Assembly: GCA_033964015.1 (NCBI GenBank)
Contig: CM066919.1
Span: forward strand, 744,001-808,000
DNA: 64,000 nt
Reading direction: 5' to 3'
Origin: Scolanthus callimorphus
Lineage: Eukaryota; Cnidaria; Anthozoa; Actiniaria; Edwardsiidae
Shown here: positions 10,677 to 23,010 of the stretch, piece after piece
How the letters are laid out: every line of letters starts with the position of its first letter
Position numbering within the stretch: the stretch's first letter is position 1
The notes under the pieces: generated by a model
Databases searched by the model: none
What the model was told of the DNA's origin: nothing
Seen by the model: only the letters and a program-made list of their open reading frames with translations
Translations under genes and position numbers: made by a program

Positions 10677-12275
10677 TTAGACTAGACGAAATATCACAAC
10701 TTTGCAATATTAAAGGCGCATGAGGCATTTTTTTAATAAAAGCTGGCAACAAGAGTAATTTTGCACGCTGAATCCGAATTTTCTTGTTGCCATCCCTGAT
10801 TTTGCATTTTAATGAGTGGAAATGACGTCATCATGATTGACAGCTGTTCGCGAACCCCTTAAAAAAGTTTTGTCGCTGTATTTCAAATTCGAACGAATAT
10901 TTAACTTGAACAGGATAGTTTAGAATGTTCTATACGAAAAAGTGTCATATTATTCGGATATGGCGCTGCTGTGATAGTCAAAATGGCGGATCCAAGATGG
11001 CCGCCATATCGTCAAATTTGATTTTTAGAACTTATCAGTCTGGTAGTCAAAAAATACATGGAAATAAATAGCTGACAATAAATTCAAGGTATCACAGTAT
11101 GAAATGCAGTGCTGCTGGTCGAATGAAGCCATATTAAATATATAAAAGGCAAATCAATATAAAAAAGGTGAATGAGATTCACCGCCACTAGATTTTACGA
11201 TCTAAACGATATCCCCATTTTTCGATGATCATCCTTGGTCCCGGCAACAAAACTGTGCCTTTGAAGTCCTTATATCAAGAGTTCGTTCACAACGATCATG
11301 CAATCTGCAGCCCCCGTGGCATAATCGACAAATCGCGGAAACCTCAGGACCAGCAGAAAACCTTAAAAGGGAACCTTAAAAGGGAACCTCGGACAAAAAA
11401 AGGGTTGGAATAGGAGAGGGCTTTAAGACATAGAAAGGAAAGCTACTCCGAGGACGAATTAAAGTCTTACATTCTCCACATTTGCTTATAAGTTCAAAGT
11501 TGCCACCACCAGGCTATAAAAAAAATACAGAAAAGGCGGGAGCAACGCCCTAAATTGTCATAGAATGATTTCCCCCTTTATCCCTGCTTTTTTGTTATCA
11601 TTATTATTCCTGTGCGTGCAAGAGGAATATTCTGCATGCAATAGTCGTAGATGCATTTGCTCAGTGATAGGCTTTGAAATGAATAGTGAAAGTGAGAACT
11701 TTTACAGTAGGGAGGACTTACTTGCTATAATTTTGTGAATTGCGCTTCCTGCCTAAATTCATTAACAACAATCATATATTTTCCTGTATAGTATTCTCTT
11801 TCCACCATAATCGTTTTTTTTTTGCTATGTTTTATGTATTGCAAAATCATTTTTGTCTTTCTATTTTTATTTTACGTTTAGCCTTTGAACGTGATGGCCT
11901 CAAACAATCGCCAGATATCCAAAATAGCGGCACGGCGGCCATCTTGGATCCACCATTTTGGATGACGATCTACGCCCATCAAGCACCCTATCCCATAATA
12001 TATATAGTTTTTTTGAATACCGCATTGCGACTTATCCATTTGAATTTCACTGGTCGTTAAAATTTGAAAATAAAAATCGGCGAAAAATTCATTGTAGAGG
12101 TTTGTGTGACAGCTGTCAATCATGACGTCATTTCACCTCTAAAAATGCAAGATCAGCGTTGGCAACAAAAAAATTCGGATTCAGCGTAAAATTTCGCATA
12201 AGATGGCACTTGTTGCCAGCTTTTACTAAAAAATGCCTCATGAAGTACGATTTTCCGAAAGTTCGTCTAGTCTAA
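10677..12275. mobile_element. Long-TIR fold-back element (1.6 kb)
   Basis: TTAGACTAGACGAA at the left end is inverted at 12262-12275. The arms stay alignable for about 330 bp, including GCTGGCAACAAG, AATGACGTCAT and GCGGATCCAAGATGGCC-like words. The middle (about 11010-11900) holds a short tandem repeat (AACCTTAAAAGGG) and no recognisable ORF. Confidence 0.75.
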
Positions 12276-12538
12276 GTGAATAACATGCTTTGAAAGCTGT
12301 GATACCTTTCAAGAGGAAGTGATGTTACCGATATTCTCTAAAATTCCACGAACATGGCATTTTACCTGTTGAGTATTGTGACACGCTTCGTTCCAGAATG
12401 GCTAGTCGACTTGCAAAACAAACGGGTACCCTGTGGCATGTTGCCGCCGGTCGAAAAATCTATCCCTCTCACGTTCTATAATCGTACTGCGCATGCGCCA
12501 GAATCAAGAGACTAATAAAACAAAGTGCTAACTTTTGA

Positions 12539-13090
12539 GTTCAGACACGAAATGTTGTATCATGATAGAGTATTCAATACCCTACAATTCTACAATACGT
12601 AACACCCCCTTGATCATGTACTTCCAGAGTTCCAATATGGAATTCATTATACATAAAATCAGTAACAGAGGGCGTTGCCTTCAAGATACACGTATGTACA
12701 TTCGTGTACATGCGGACCATGGTGCAATGGGCAAATTCGCATGTAGACCCACGCCTTAACTCATGCACTTCCAGTTTTATGGAAGTGGAATTAATTATCA
12801 TTTAAACTTTAACAAACTGACGTATGCCTTTTCTCTTCAGACACGGTATGTTGTATCGTGTCAGGGTATTAAAATACCTTACAACTCTACAATACGTTAC
12901 ACCCCCTGATCATGTGCTTCCAGTGTACCAATATGGAATTAAAAATCACATAAAATCAGTAACAGAGGGAGTGGCCTTCAAGATACACGCATGTAAATTC
13001 ACGTTAAGATGGACCATGGTGCAATGGGCAACTTTGCATGTAGACCCACGCCCTGACACATGCACTTCCAGTTTTATCGAAGTCAGGGAG
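12539..13090. repeat. Diverged tandem duplication, two units of about 270-290 bp
   Basis: Unit 1 (12539-12806) and unit 2 (12837-13090) share long stretches such as ATGTTGTATC, AAAATCAGTAACAGAGGG and TGTAGACCCACGCC. A third, partial relative lies at about 7102-7184. The function is unknown and no ORF is conserved between units. Confidence 0.75.
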
Positions 13091-14604
13091 AATTCTGTAT
13101 GTTAAGAGTTATGCATTATTGCATGTTTTGCTATTCATGATCAAGACCCCCAGTCATATACTTACAGTATCAGGGGATGGAATAAATCACAGCATGATTG
13201 CAGCACAAAAATAGTAACATATAGAAACGCATTATATTTTTGTAACAACGCTTGACCAAATAGACTCCACTTTATCGGGTCAAACAAAGACTTCTCTTTC
13301 TTGTTAATGCAACTATTAATGAAGTTTTCATATGCATCTTTCCCAGTGGATTTATATTTCTTACAGTAGAGACAGTTTTATCACTGGCTGTGTCCCTCAT
13401 GCCCGAGGACTATCAAATCGTTGCTGAAATCCATCTCTATGGAGCTTACCAGTGGGTTCAGTTGCTCGAAAGTGGTTTAGCACTAATCCAGGATTAATTA
13501 CCATGGTGACTCGATGGTTTTGTTCAGAACTAAACCTGGTTTAAATTTAATCCACCTTTGAAAAAAGGTGACAAAAAATGACAACTCAGCGAGGAAAGGG
13601 GATGAAGACTGAACCATATTTTTCTCGGACTTTTTATGTCGGAAGTGCATAACAATGTAAAGTAACATAAAGAATATCCTTTTAACCATCCGACAAGGAC
13701 CTATTTTGGAAGAATGACATTAATATTGAAGCAGAAAAAAAATTATTTATTAAGTTATTTATTTTTATGCTAAACAGCCAGTTTATGCTAATTTTATTCT
13801 GGACTTTTAAAACAAAGAAGAAAACTCACGCCTCAATGAACGCGACATGCAGTGTTTTGAATTCTTCGTTAGTGTGACAAGTTAAACTGCTTGTATGTCT
13901 TTCTAAATGTTCACCCAGAACGCGATATACTTATATTCAGTGTACTGTTATTAAATCGGAGATCAGGCCTGATGAGAGGTATACAAGCACGTCCAAAACT
14001 TTCGATAGTGCTTTGTAATCTTCGACATGACATTTTCACTAAACAACCGGCAAGGACAAGGGCAAAACTATTGATAACGACGAGGATTTCGACATCGTCT
14101 TCCGTCTGGAAAATCATCTACTAAGGTCGTAAATGTAGCTAACTTATTCGCGATGGAGATCGGCTCACCAACGCTGACAAAAAAACGCCGTAATTCGCAT
14201 TCAGCTTTCAAACGTCTTTTAAGTCTAGCGCGCGCCATTGATTCCTCTCCATTGTTGTCACTTCTGTGCAATCCTGTGCAATTTCCACGAAACTGCAGGT
14301 GACATCCCCGAGAAACAACATAAATCTGGTCTCTAACATCTTTTAAATGTCAGCCTGTTCTGAATGCTCTCATTTGACCTAGGTAATGCACTAAATGGGA
14401 TGTTTTTCAGCACAATTTGCGAGCCGCTGGCTAGACGAAATAATATATACAAATTCGCACCACCGTAGACTTATGGTTGGCTATAAAAAAATAATTTGCT
14501 CTGCACAGAGAGAGTTTTTGTAATTTTAATTGCCTGTGATATTCTATAAAGACTTTTCGATAGACGTCGCATCCAGATTTTTAGACTGTTTTGTTTAATT
14601 GTGC
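13091..14604. other. No recognisable gene
   Basis: Only short overlapping ORFs on both strands near 13890-14270, without recognisable domains. Confidence 0.4.
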
Positions 14605-15579
14605 AAACTGGTACGGGTGTCTCGAAAACAAAGACCTCGAAAACAAAGATCAAAGACCAAAGACCTCGAAAACAAAGACCTCGAAAACAAAGACCCCCAT
14701 ATTGTGAATATAGTGTAGAAAACAATTCAACATGTCTGACATTATTTTAGAAACATTACGACAGAGCGACGTTGCGCGACTCCAAACGTCGTACGGTAGC
14801 TGCGTTACATATGCTGCCTACAAGTGTAGACACAAGTGTAGACCTCAGTTTTTGAAGCGAACCGAGGCTTTCCATGTACAGTATTTATTAAAGTGAAGTA
14901 TTTCCGTTATTACCAACATACTGAAATATTATTTGCAGGGTCTCAGTTTTTAAAGCGAACCGAGGCTTTCCACGTACAGTATTAGTATTAAAGGCTGCGT
15001 TATATACGCTGCATATACGTGTAGTATTTCCGTTATTACCAACATATTACTGAAATATTATTCGCAGGGTCTTTGTCTTCGAGATCTCGAAAACAAAGAC
15101 CTCAGTTTTTAAAGCGAACCGAGGCTTTCCATGTACAGTATTATTATTAATAGCTGCTTTACATACGCTGCATAACGTGTAGTATTTCCGTTATTACCAA
15201 CACGATTACGGAAATGTTAATTGCAGGGTCTTTGTTTTCGAGATCTCGAAAACAAAGACCCTGCAAATAATATTTCAGTAATATGTTGGTAATAACGGAA
15301 ATGCTACACGTATATGCAGCGTATGTAACGCAGCCTTTAATACTAATACTGTACGTGGAAAGCCTCGGTTCGCTTTAAAAACTGAGGTCTTTGTTTTCGA
15401 GATCTCGAAAACAAAGACCCCGCAAATAATATTTCGGTAATGTGTTGGTAATAACGGAAATAATATATAGATTTAGGCAATGCCTAAAAACTCTAAAAGT
15501 TGAACTCCAATCATACATACCCGACGTCTTACTCACAGGGAGCTCACCTTTACAGTTTAAATCAAGAAAATTCATGTTA

Positions 15580-16185
15580 TGCACCAGTCAATTGACAGCC
15601 CCGCACCCCCCCATTCGCGCATTAGCGGGGCATTCACTTTTTGGCAAATGAAAGGCAGTGAGCGCCTCGGTTTGCGGGGACAATCTGAGAGGTGAATGCA
15701 CCGTCCCCAGGGTAATAATTAAGAGTGAATGCGCTCCTTGTCCAATGAATTTAGAAGATAACACAAAAGGATTTTTACTCACTGAAAAGAGTCATGTCAA
15801 TGGTGCCCAGTTTTCAATGCAGCCGCAGCCGATCGCAAAGCGTAATAAAACCATATTTTTCTACTTGCATGTTCTTTCGCTAGTGTAGATTAAAATTTAA
15901 TATGTTTAATTCAAGTAAAAAAAATCTGTATTTGTCGTGTCTTTTGTGAAGTAAAGGGGTGTTCATATGGAGGTGAAGCAGCCCGGAAAGCGGGCTGGTT
16001 TCTGTTGTGTTGTGTCCCGGGGAAGAGAGTGACTCCCCGCTCGATGTACTGTGTGGAAGTCGTGAAAGAAAGCGCATCTCCCGACCAACGGGGCAGTAAT
16101 GTAGTGTGAATTCTATACGAAAGCCCAGCTAGTACCCCGCTAATGCGCGAATGGGGGGGTGCGGGGCTGTCAATTGACTGGTGCA
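15580..16185. mobile_element. GTCAATTGAC-TIR element, free-standing copy (606 bp)
   Basis: Near-identical inverted ends of about 50 bp start TGCACCAGTCAATTGACAGC. They are flanked by TTA at 15577-15579 and 16186-16188, consistent with a Harbinger-type target. It lies inside the Mutator-like element and so inserted later or travelled with it. Confidence 0.85.
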
Positions 16186-16188
16186 TTA

Positions 16189-17395
16189 CCATTATATGGC
16201 AATGATAGTATTAGCGCGTTCTGATATGCTAACAAGTCGCAGTTCACGACCGGCAAAAGATAATCTCCTTGAAATAAAAATGAAAAATAACATTTTCAGC
16301 GAAATCCGCAACAAAGAATACTTGACATAGTATTTGTCTCATTGTACTAACTAAATCTAACATATGACAAAGGAAAATCATAGCTAGAATATCAGTAAAG
16401 ATTACTCAAAACTATAATTCGAGTTTAGCCGGAGAAAAAGAAACCTAGAGTAGAGGGAGCAAACTAAAGCAGCAAAACGTAAAAGCTACATGTAAAGTCA
16501 GAATTTTCTCATCAGGAATGCAATAAACTTGGAAACTAAAAATATAAATAGCATAAGAAGCAATTTCAAGCTTTGTGCTTACCGATAACTGATAGTGAAG
16601 TCGTTTCTTTCCTCCGAAAGTCTCCGTCGTGTTGAGTTGAATTCATTCTTACTTGGCAAGCTTTTGCACAAAGCCAATTTTCCTAAATATATTATTCGGC
16701 TAAAACCATTGCAATTTTCTGTTATTGTCAATCCAGCTGTTCAATCCAGTTCTGGCTCCCTGTTCGTAGATCTCATATGAGTATTCGAAGAACACGTCGT
16801 TTGCAGCTGTTACGAAAGAAAGAAACTGTTGTTTTTCTTTAGAAGAACGCCGAAGTCTTGCTTCGACGTGGGCCGGGTATTCTGCAATCTAGCCTTTGAA
16901 TCTTTTGCAACTCCCTCATAGTTTCTCCAAAATGACTAAACAACATTATGAAATTTCGGCGAAGGAATCGAATCCGAAGTATTTTGACAATCATTAGAGA
17001 ATTCTTTTGAGCAAATTTGGCGTGGTTCGCACCCACGAGTTTGTCTCAGTTTGACTCAACAAAAATTATGAACTCGAGTGAGCCGACGCGGGCGCGTGTT
17101 TTGTGAGTTTTTTCGGCGGGAAAATGAAGGAGCGACTTCCGGTCCGTGTCCTCTGCATGCCCGCGGCGCTGTGCTGGAGGACAAAATGACGCGCGCGCTC
17201 AGTGATCCAAGACCGACTATGATTTCTATGATTGGCTGTGTACACGGGTCGCCAAAAACGCAAGTGCGCATGCGTAAATAAGAGCCCGCGATGTTTTCGT
17301 AAGCCGCTGAACGTATCGTTTTGGCTTGGATGGGTTGTTTTCTCATGTGACGTTGAATGATACGTATGGGGCTCCACTCCGTGCCTTCGGCACGG
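16189..17395. other. Interior of the Mutator-like element, no gene recognised
   Basis: A CpG-rich patch lies at about 17080-17280, but no ORF with a recognisable domain is present. It could be captured host sequence; this is not shown. Confidence 0.35.
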
Positions 17396-17988
17396 GGAGT
17401 TCCGCTACTACACGTATATGCAGCGTATGTAACGCAGCCTTTAATAATAATACTTTACATGGAAAGCCTCGGTTCGCTTTAAAAACTGAGGTCTTTGTTT
17501 TCGAGATCTCGAAAACAAAGACCCTGCAAATAATATTTCAGTAATATGTTGGTAATAACGGAAATACTACACGTATATGCAGCGTATGTAACGCAGCCTT
17601 TAATAATAATACTGTACGTGGAAAGCCTCGGTTCGCTTTAAAAACTGAGACCCTGCAAATAATATTTCAGTAATATGTTGGTAATAACGGAAATACTTCA
17701 CTTTAATAAATACTGTACATGGAAAGCCTCGGTTCGCTTCAAAAACTGAGGTCTACACTTGTGTCTACACTTGTAGGCAGCATATGTAACGCAACTACCG
17801 TACGACGCTTGGAGTCGCGCAACGTCGCTCTGTCGTAATGTTCCTAAAATAATGTCAGACATATTGAATTTTTTCTACACTATAGTCACAATATGGGGGT
17901 CTTTGTTTTCGAGGTCTTTGTTTTCGAGGTCTTTGGTCTTTGATCTTTGTTTTCGAGGTCTTTGTTTTCGAGACACCCAAACTGGTAC

Positions 17989-19347
17989 ACATAAGGTGAC
18001 ATGCAGAACTTCGCGGACTCGTCCGCGAGGCGCGCGTAGGTTCAAAACAGTGCGTGTCCAGTTCCGTCGAAAATTATTGCCAAAGCGGAGGAGTTATAAC
18101 TTCAAATTTTCAACATTTGGACAAGAATAGTAACTGAAAATTTCCTGTAAGTCTCAGCTCTGTTCTCTATTCTTAACATATTGTACAAAAAATCCGAATT
18201 TAGTTAAGTCGACGCTGTTCTTATCGCTAAATCTTACTGCTGTGAATGCGTGTTCGTAATTTAAATTGCTGTGATGCGATAGCTCAACCCTTATACTTGC
18301 TCGTTATGGCCTTTTGTCTCCTTCAAAATATTAGCGATAAGCGCAGGAGTTTCATGTTCATGTTTCAGTATTTTTGGGATCAAAGCGTCATCGGTTGTCA
18401 AGCTAAAAATGGCAAATGGCAACGGACAATGGTTATGCAAATTTGCGCACAAAGGGTAGACTGTGCAGTATTGTTATATATAACTAATTATTCGAAGAGC
18501 GTAACTCTTTGAAACTATCTTTCGGACGGAAAACAAACAGTAAAGAAATTTGATAGAGTTTTAAAATCTTGCTGTGTTTGATTAGGTGTTTTAAAATGTC
18601 TTTATATTGCAGAGAAAGTTGTAAAATTTGAAGTTGGACCGTATTGCGTTACTAAAATATTCAACTAAAGTGAAGGCAATGAGTCGTGATAACACCGCAT
18701 TAACAAATATTGAAATAAGTACAAGAAATATACACATCTAAATGGGAAAGCTGCGCGCCCGCTTTCAAGTACCGAAACACCGCATCAAGATTTGATTTTT
18801 TTTTCGGTGCCATTTTAAAGAATTATGGATATAAATAACAAATCAACAAGGTTTGAAATAATTGAACTCTCTTTGGGGATATTTAGACAAAAAGTTATCT
18901 CGGATTTTTAGGAATTGAAACGTAGGACTAGTTTGAATTTGGCGTGAGAGCAAGGGAAGGATTTCAAAAGTTTTCAGATGAATCGTGATCGGAATAAGCA
19001 GTGGCTCTGAAATTGTCTGTGCTTAAAGAAAATGCCTCGGTCGTTATGCGGAACTAAAAACTAAATCGATACGAGCTTTTAGGCATAGTTTGAGGGTCAA
19101 GAAAGTAGGTTAATAAATTTTTGACGGAAAAAAATGACCGCGTTATATTTCGAAAACGCGATGCTACTTTTTCTTCAAACTTTGTCCAAGTAATGCTTTT
19201 CCGCATAAGATACAGATTGAAGTTCAGGCTGCCAATGGATTCACCATCCAATGATAGGAGGCCCTGAAGCTCCGCCTTTGGGACCGACGTTTTTGTTTGA
19301 TAGAACTGAGTAGTGAGTGTCCCCAGGGTGAAGTTTCAGCAAGAAAT
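17989..19347. other. No recognisable gene; one 8 bp hairpin
   Basis: TCGCGGAC/GTCCGCGA form a tight hairpin at 18013-18030. The rest is AT-rich sequence without support for genes. Confidence 0.4.
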
Positions 19348-19349
19348 TT

Positions 19350-19609
19350 TACTGTGCGACTACGTCAACCGGACCATTTTGTAAGAAGTTAGCCAATCAG
19401 AACAAAGGATGTTGACTTTCTTGGGATCTTAGACATCGAACGGTTCGCTTTTCTCTGAATTAAAGTTGTGAGCATTATAAGCAGAAATAACTTCAAAACA
19501 CTTAATTACTCATCGTCAAACATATTGCAGGTATCAAATTTCTTAAAAATAGTTTGCATCTCTGAATGACAAACTTTTACGGGATGGCACGGCTGACGTA
19601 GTCGCACAG
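19350..19609. mobile_element. Small TIR element (about 260 bp)
   Basis: ACTGTGCGACTACGTCA at 19350 is inverted at 19593-19609, with TA next to each end. Probably a MITE. Confidence 0.5.
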
Positions 19610-19681
19610 TAATCTCCTGGCTGGCAAATACGCTATCTACACCCCTTGCTTCCCTCACACATTTTTTTTTTTTTGGATTTA

Positions 19682-21145
19682 TCATTTTCTAAAATCGTGG
19701 AGGTCCGGAGTTTTGCAAAAAGTGAAAATTTTAAGAAACGCGCCTTTCAAAATGTTTTTAACTCGTTCGCGTCGCGTCAAAAATGGTCGGATATTTTTTA
19801 GCTCTGGATATGTTAAACCTCGACTATTGGTGCTTTTAACTATTAGTTCGAATTTATTTTTATGGGTGAACTTGCTTATGCGAGTCGATATTCTAACAGT
19901 AGTGTTTTTACAAAAGACCCTTCTGTGCGAAAAATCTCCGCGCAATCACTGAAACTTCTGATTTGGAGTCATTGGACTTTCGTTTTTTTGTCATTCAAGT
20001 TTGAAGAAAAATTGTACCCGCGAAAATTGCAGAGGATAGAGCCAAAAATGGCCATAAAAGCGAAAAATACAGAAAAAAGTATGAAACAGAGCCTCGATCT
20101 CACAATACTCGGTCCAACGATATTCCCGATTTTTCGATGGTAATCTTGGGACACAAGCGTAAGTTTGTTCCCGCTACAACGATATAGATGCGTTCTATGG
20201 TAACAAAGTAGAACAGAAACTTTTTATCAATTCCACTCACTGAGATTTTGGTTATCAATTGGCTATCAATTGCTAATACCAATTGATAATCAATTTACTA
20301 ATTGATATCAATTGATTATCAATTCATGGTACCAATTATCAATTTTGTCAATTAGTTACGCCAGGAATACAATCAGTCTTTGCTTGGATAATTTATAATT
20401 AACCAGACCCCGATATAAGGATATTTTTAATGGTATTGCCTTTATATTGTTAAATCGGGAGTACGGATACAACGATACCCCAATCTTCCCCTACAGCTTT
20501 CCTGCCCCCGTGGCATATCGTAATTAAATCGGGGCACACCACTGTACTTGCTCCATTCAGTTTAGCCCCTTTTTTATAAGGTAGGCTATCTAGACGGTTT
20601 ATCTCGATCCGCCCTAGTCTTAAAATGACAGGCCAGATTTCAGAAGTGGTGATCAACTTGCCAAAAAAGAATCGCAATAATGAGTTCTGCCGGATTTCTG
20701 CTCATGAATAAACAGTAATCGCGAGTCTATCAAAATGGATTAACTTCGAAAGTACATTGATATTGCTCGACTTTCATGGTCATTTTTTGGCTCTCCTTGG
20801 TACTGCAATTTTCGTACAATTTTCTTCAAATCTGAATGTAAAAAAACGAAGGTCGAATGACCCCAAATCAGAAGTTTCAGAAAAATTGCGGGAAGATTTT
20901 TCGCACAGGCGGGGACTTTTGTAAAAATACCACTGTTAGAATATCAGATCGCATAAGCAAATGCTGCTCTTAAACAATAAATTCGAACAAATAGTTAAAT
21001 TTAAAGCACCAATAGTCGAGGTTTAACACTATCCAGAGCTTAAAAATATCCGACAATTTTTGACGTGACTTGAGCGAGTTAAAAATTATATGAAAAGCGC
21101 GTTTCATTTTCATTGTTGGAGTCACTTTTTAATTCTAGAAAATGA
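19682..21145. mobile_element. Fold-back element, about 400 bp arms
   Basis: The left arm 19682-20080 and right arm about 20760-21145 align as inverted repeats throughout (TCATTTTCTA/TAGAAAATGA at the ends, AAACCTCGACTATTGGTGCT inside). The ORFs in each arm are mirror shadows and have no domain. Confidence 0.7.
20250..20355. repeat. ATCAATTG-rich low-complexity tract
   Basis: Many overlapping copies of TATCAATTG/CAATTGATA in both orientations, in the centre of the fold-back element. Confidence 0.7.
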
Positions 21146-21552
21146 GTGGCGGGCAGTACAAATAAATGGGTAATTGAAGCCTAGGAAAACAGTTCACGCG
21201 CCATTTGATGTTTTCGAAATATACTTTTTCTATAGGACTTAAAGTGACCTTAAATGATCTGCAAAACACGTTTGCTGGAAATTTTGAAATATTAATACAA
21301 AATCATAAGCTAAACATGAAGGACTGGCCTGGAAAAGAGGAGGATCTAAGACAGAAGTCAGTCCTCGCGTTTATGATATGACTACAAGTTAAAAAAGTAA
21401 CTGATTAAGTTGTTTAATTGCTGTCATATAAAATTACGACTCAAATTTAGAATGCATGTAAAGAAGGGTCGTTGAACTGTGCACTGCACACACTCCCTGA
21501 ATGAGAAAACGACCAGCGCTAGTAAGAACGCATAAAGATCGAATGATCTTAC

Positions 21553-21628
21553 CTTGTTGTCCTAGAATAGGGGCGGAATTCGCAAAGGTCAAGAGACCAA
21601 ACAAGGCAAAAAGTTTGAAAACAATCAT
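21553..21628 (-). CDS. Possible signal-peptide exon of a secreted protein (exon 1 only)
   Basis: Reading down from an ATG at 21628, the first 25 codons give a classical signal peptide: a basic residue near the start (MIVFK), a hydrophobic core (LFALFGLLTFA) and a small-residue cleavage zone (NSAP). The codon phase then meets a consensus splice donor (CAAG|GTAAGA) with the exon ending at 21553. A one-exon signal peptide followed by a phase-1 intron is common in small secreted animal proteins. I could not find a convincing second exon downstream (lower coordinates), where the 19682-21145 fold-back element lies. The mature product is therefore unknown and the call may be chance. Confidence 0.4.
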
Positions 21629-21929
21629 GTTTCTTCCTCTTGGCTTGACCTCTCCAGAACGAAGTGACGATCTGTAGTGCTCTTCTCGCCGCTTTTACAT
21701 CTTCTTAACCAGCATGGAGTTGTTTTGATACAGAGTGAATGTCACATCCCACCAAGCTACACGTCATTTAAGATTATAGATTAATGCATCCCACTACGGT
21801 GATGCTTGATTTTTAATAAAAAGAATTGGGAAACAAAAAAAATCATTAACACATATATATGCATTCACAAGAGCTATTTTTTATCTTTTAGTTTCCAGCG
21901 CTTAACCTATTTCTTTTTGTCAATTATCC

Positions 21930-23010
21930 TTTTGGTCAAGTAGCCATATCTGAAGTGTTGACCAAAATAATAGCACTGTTCCTTGATGTGTATGTATGGG
22001 TGTGTGCATTCGTGAGAACGGCATAGATCCCTTATCAAGAGCTTTTTTGTCTTCAAGGTTCCAGCTGTTAACTAATTTTTCCAATTATCCTTGTTCAAGT
22101 AGTCATATCTGATCCGGAAAGCATTGCCCGATATCAAAGTAAGGCTCTTTTCTCTCGAATCTTCAGTAACTCATCATTCCCTTGATGTGGTCGACACTAC
22201 AAACGTAAGCGTAAGAAATCAAACAAAAACGGACGCAAGCGCAAGTTAACTAAAATGAATGCTGAATTCTGCTGCAGGCTTGCGCTTGCGTTGCTGCGAT
22301 TGGGTCTTTCTTGGTGTTGCAAGATGTATTGTATTTTGGATTGGAGCTAGTGTTATTCCATCTTATTGTTTCGTTCTACGGTCTTTTGTCTTCTATAATC
22401 GTCTTTATGCCTCCCGCTTGAGCTTGCGTTCGTGTGTAACCAGCCCATAATAGTACACTGCTCGCAGCGCTTGATCTCCCCACACATAATTCTTCTTCTT
22501 GTGTGACACACAACTCAGTGATTTCTCCAAAACAACACTTAAATACTAAATAACTTAATTATGTAATGAGTCCATTATCTATCATTGAATTAGCGCTGAC
22601 TTCAATTGAGAAACGTACAGTACTTATACAAAAAACGCACTCTAAAATTGTGCTGTATAATACACGGAATGAAATAATGCAAGCAGCTTCTCATTTAAGA
22701 TTATCCTTGTTCGAATAGCCATATCTGATCTGGATAAGCTTTGCTCAAATTGTGGCACAGCTCTTTCCTGCTGTTGTTCTTGTCATAGTTAGTATTTGTT
22801 TATCAAACCGTACTACTAAAATAAAAACAAAACGGCATTGCACTGTACGTCAATCTTGGTGTGTTGGTGTACGGGTGTGTGCATTTTAGCTTAGTGTAGT
22901 ACATCGTGAGAGCGGCGTAGATCCCTTATCAAGTGCTCTTTTTGTCTTGTTATAATAAATAATAGCACAGTTCTTTTCTGTTGAATCTTCAGCTACTTAT
23001 GTTTGCTTAC
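21930..23010. repeat. Diverged direct repeats
   Basis: The blocks at about 21930-22150 and 22690-23010 share phrases such as ATAGATCCCTTATCAAG, CCATATCTGATC and GGTGTGTGCATT in the same order. They look like an old direct duplication separated by a small TIR element at 22197-22440. Confidence 0.5.
22197..22440. mobile_element. Small TIR element carrying a dispersed 110 bp block
   Basis: The ends contain ACAAACGTAAGCGTAAG and the inverse-like CTTGAGCTTGCGTTCGTGTGT. The inner block at 22303-22412 recurs on the opposite strand at 47274-47392 in intron 10 of the large gene. Confidence 0.5.

Larger units (their letters stand above)
14615..17978. mobile_element. Mutator-like element with 10 bp TSD (3.36 kb)
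   Basis: The termini GGGTGTCTCGAAAACAAAGA and their inverse are flanked by identical AAACTGGTAC (14605-14614 and 17979-17988). A 9-11 bp target duplication with long terminal repeats is the signature of Mutator-like elements. The terminal zones (about 14615-15460 and 17396-17978) are built from repeats of TCGAAAACAAAGACC and of a unit containing GCGAACCGAGGCTTTCC, and they contain internal palindromes. The interior carries another TIR element (15580-16185) but no transposase that I can recognise, so the copy looks non-autonomous. Confidence 0.85.

Noticed and set aside
21240..21340. Second exon for the minus-strand signal peptide (after TCTTAG or TTCCAG)
   Set aside because: The candidates give short frames with few cysteines or an early stop; not supportable.
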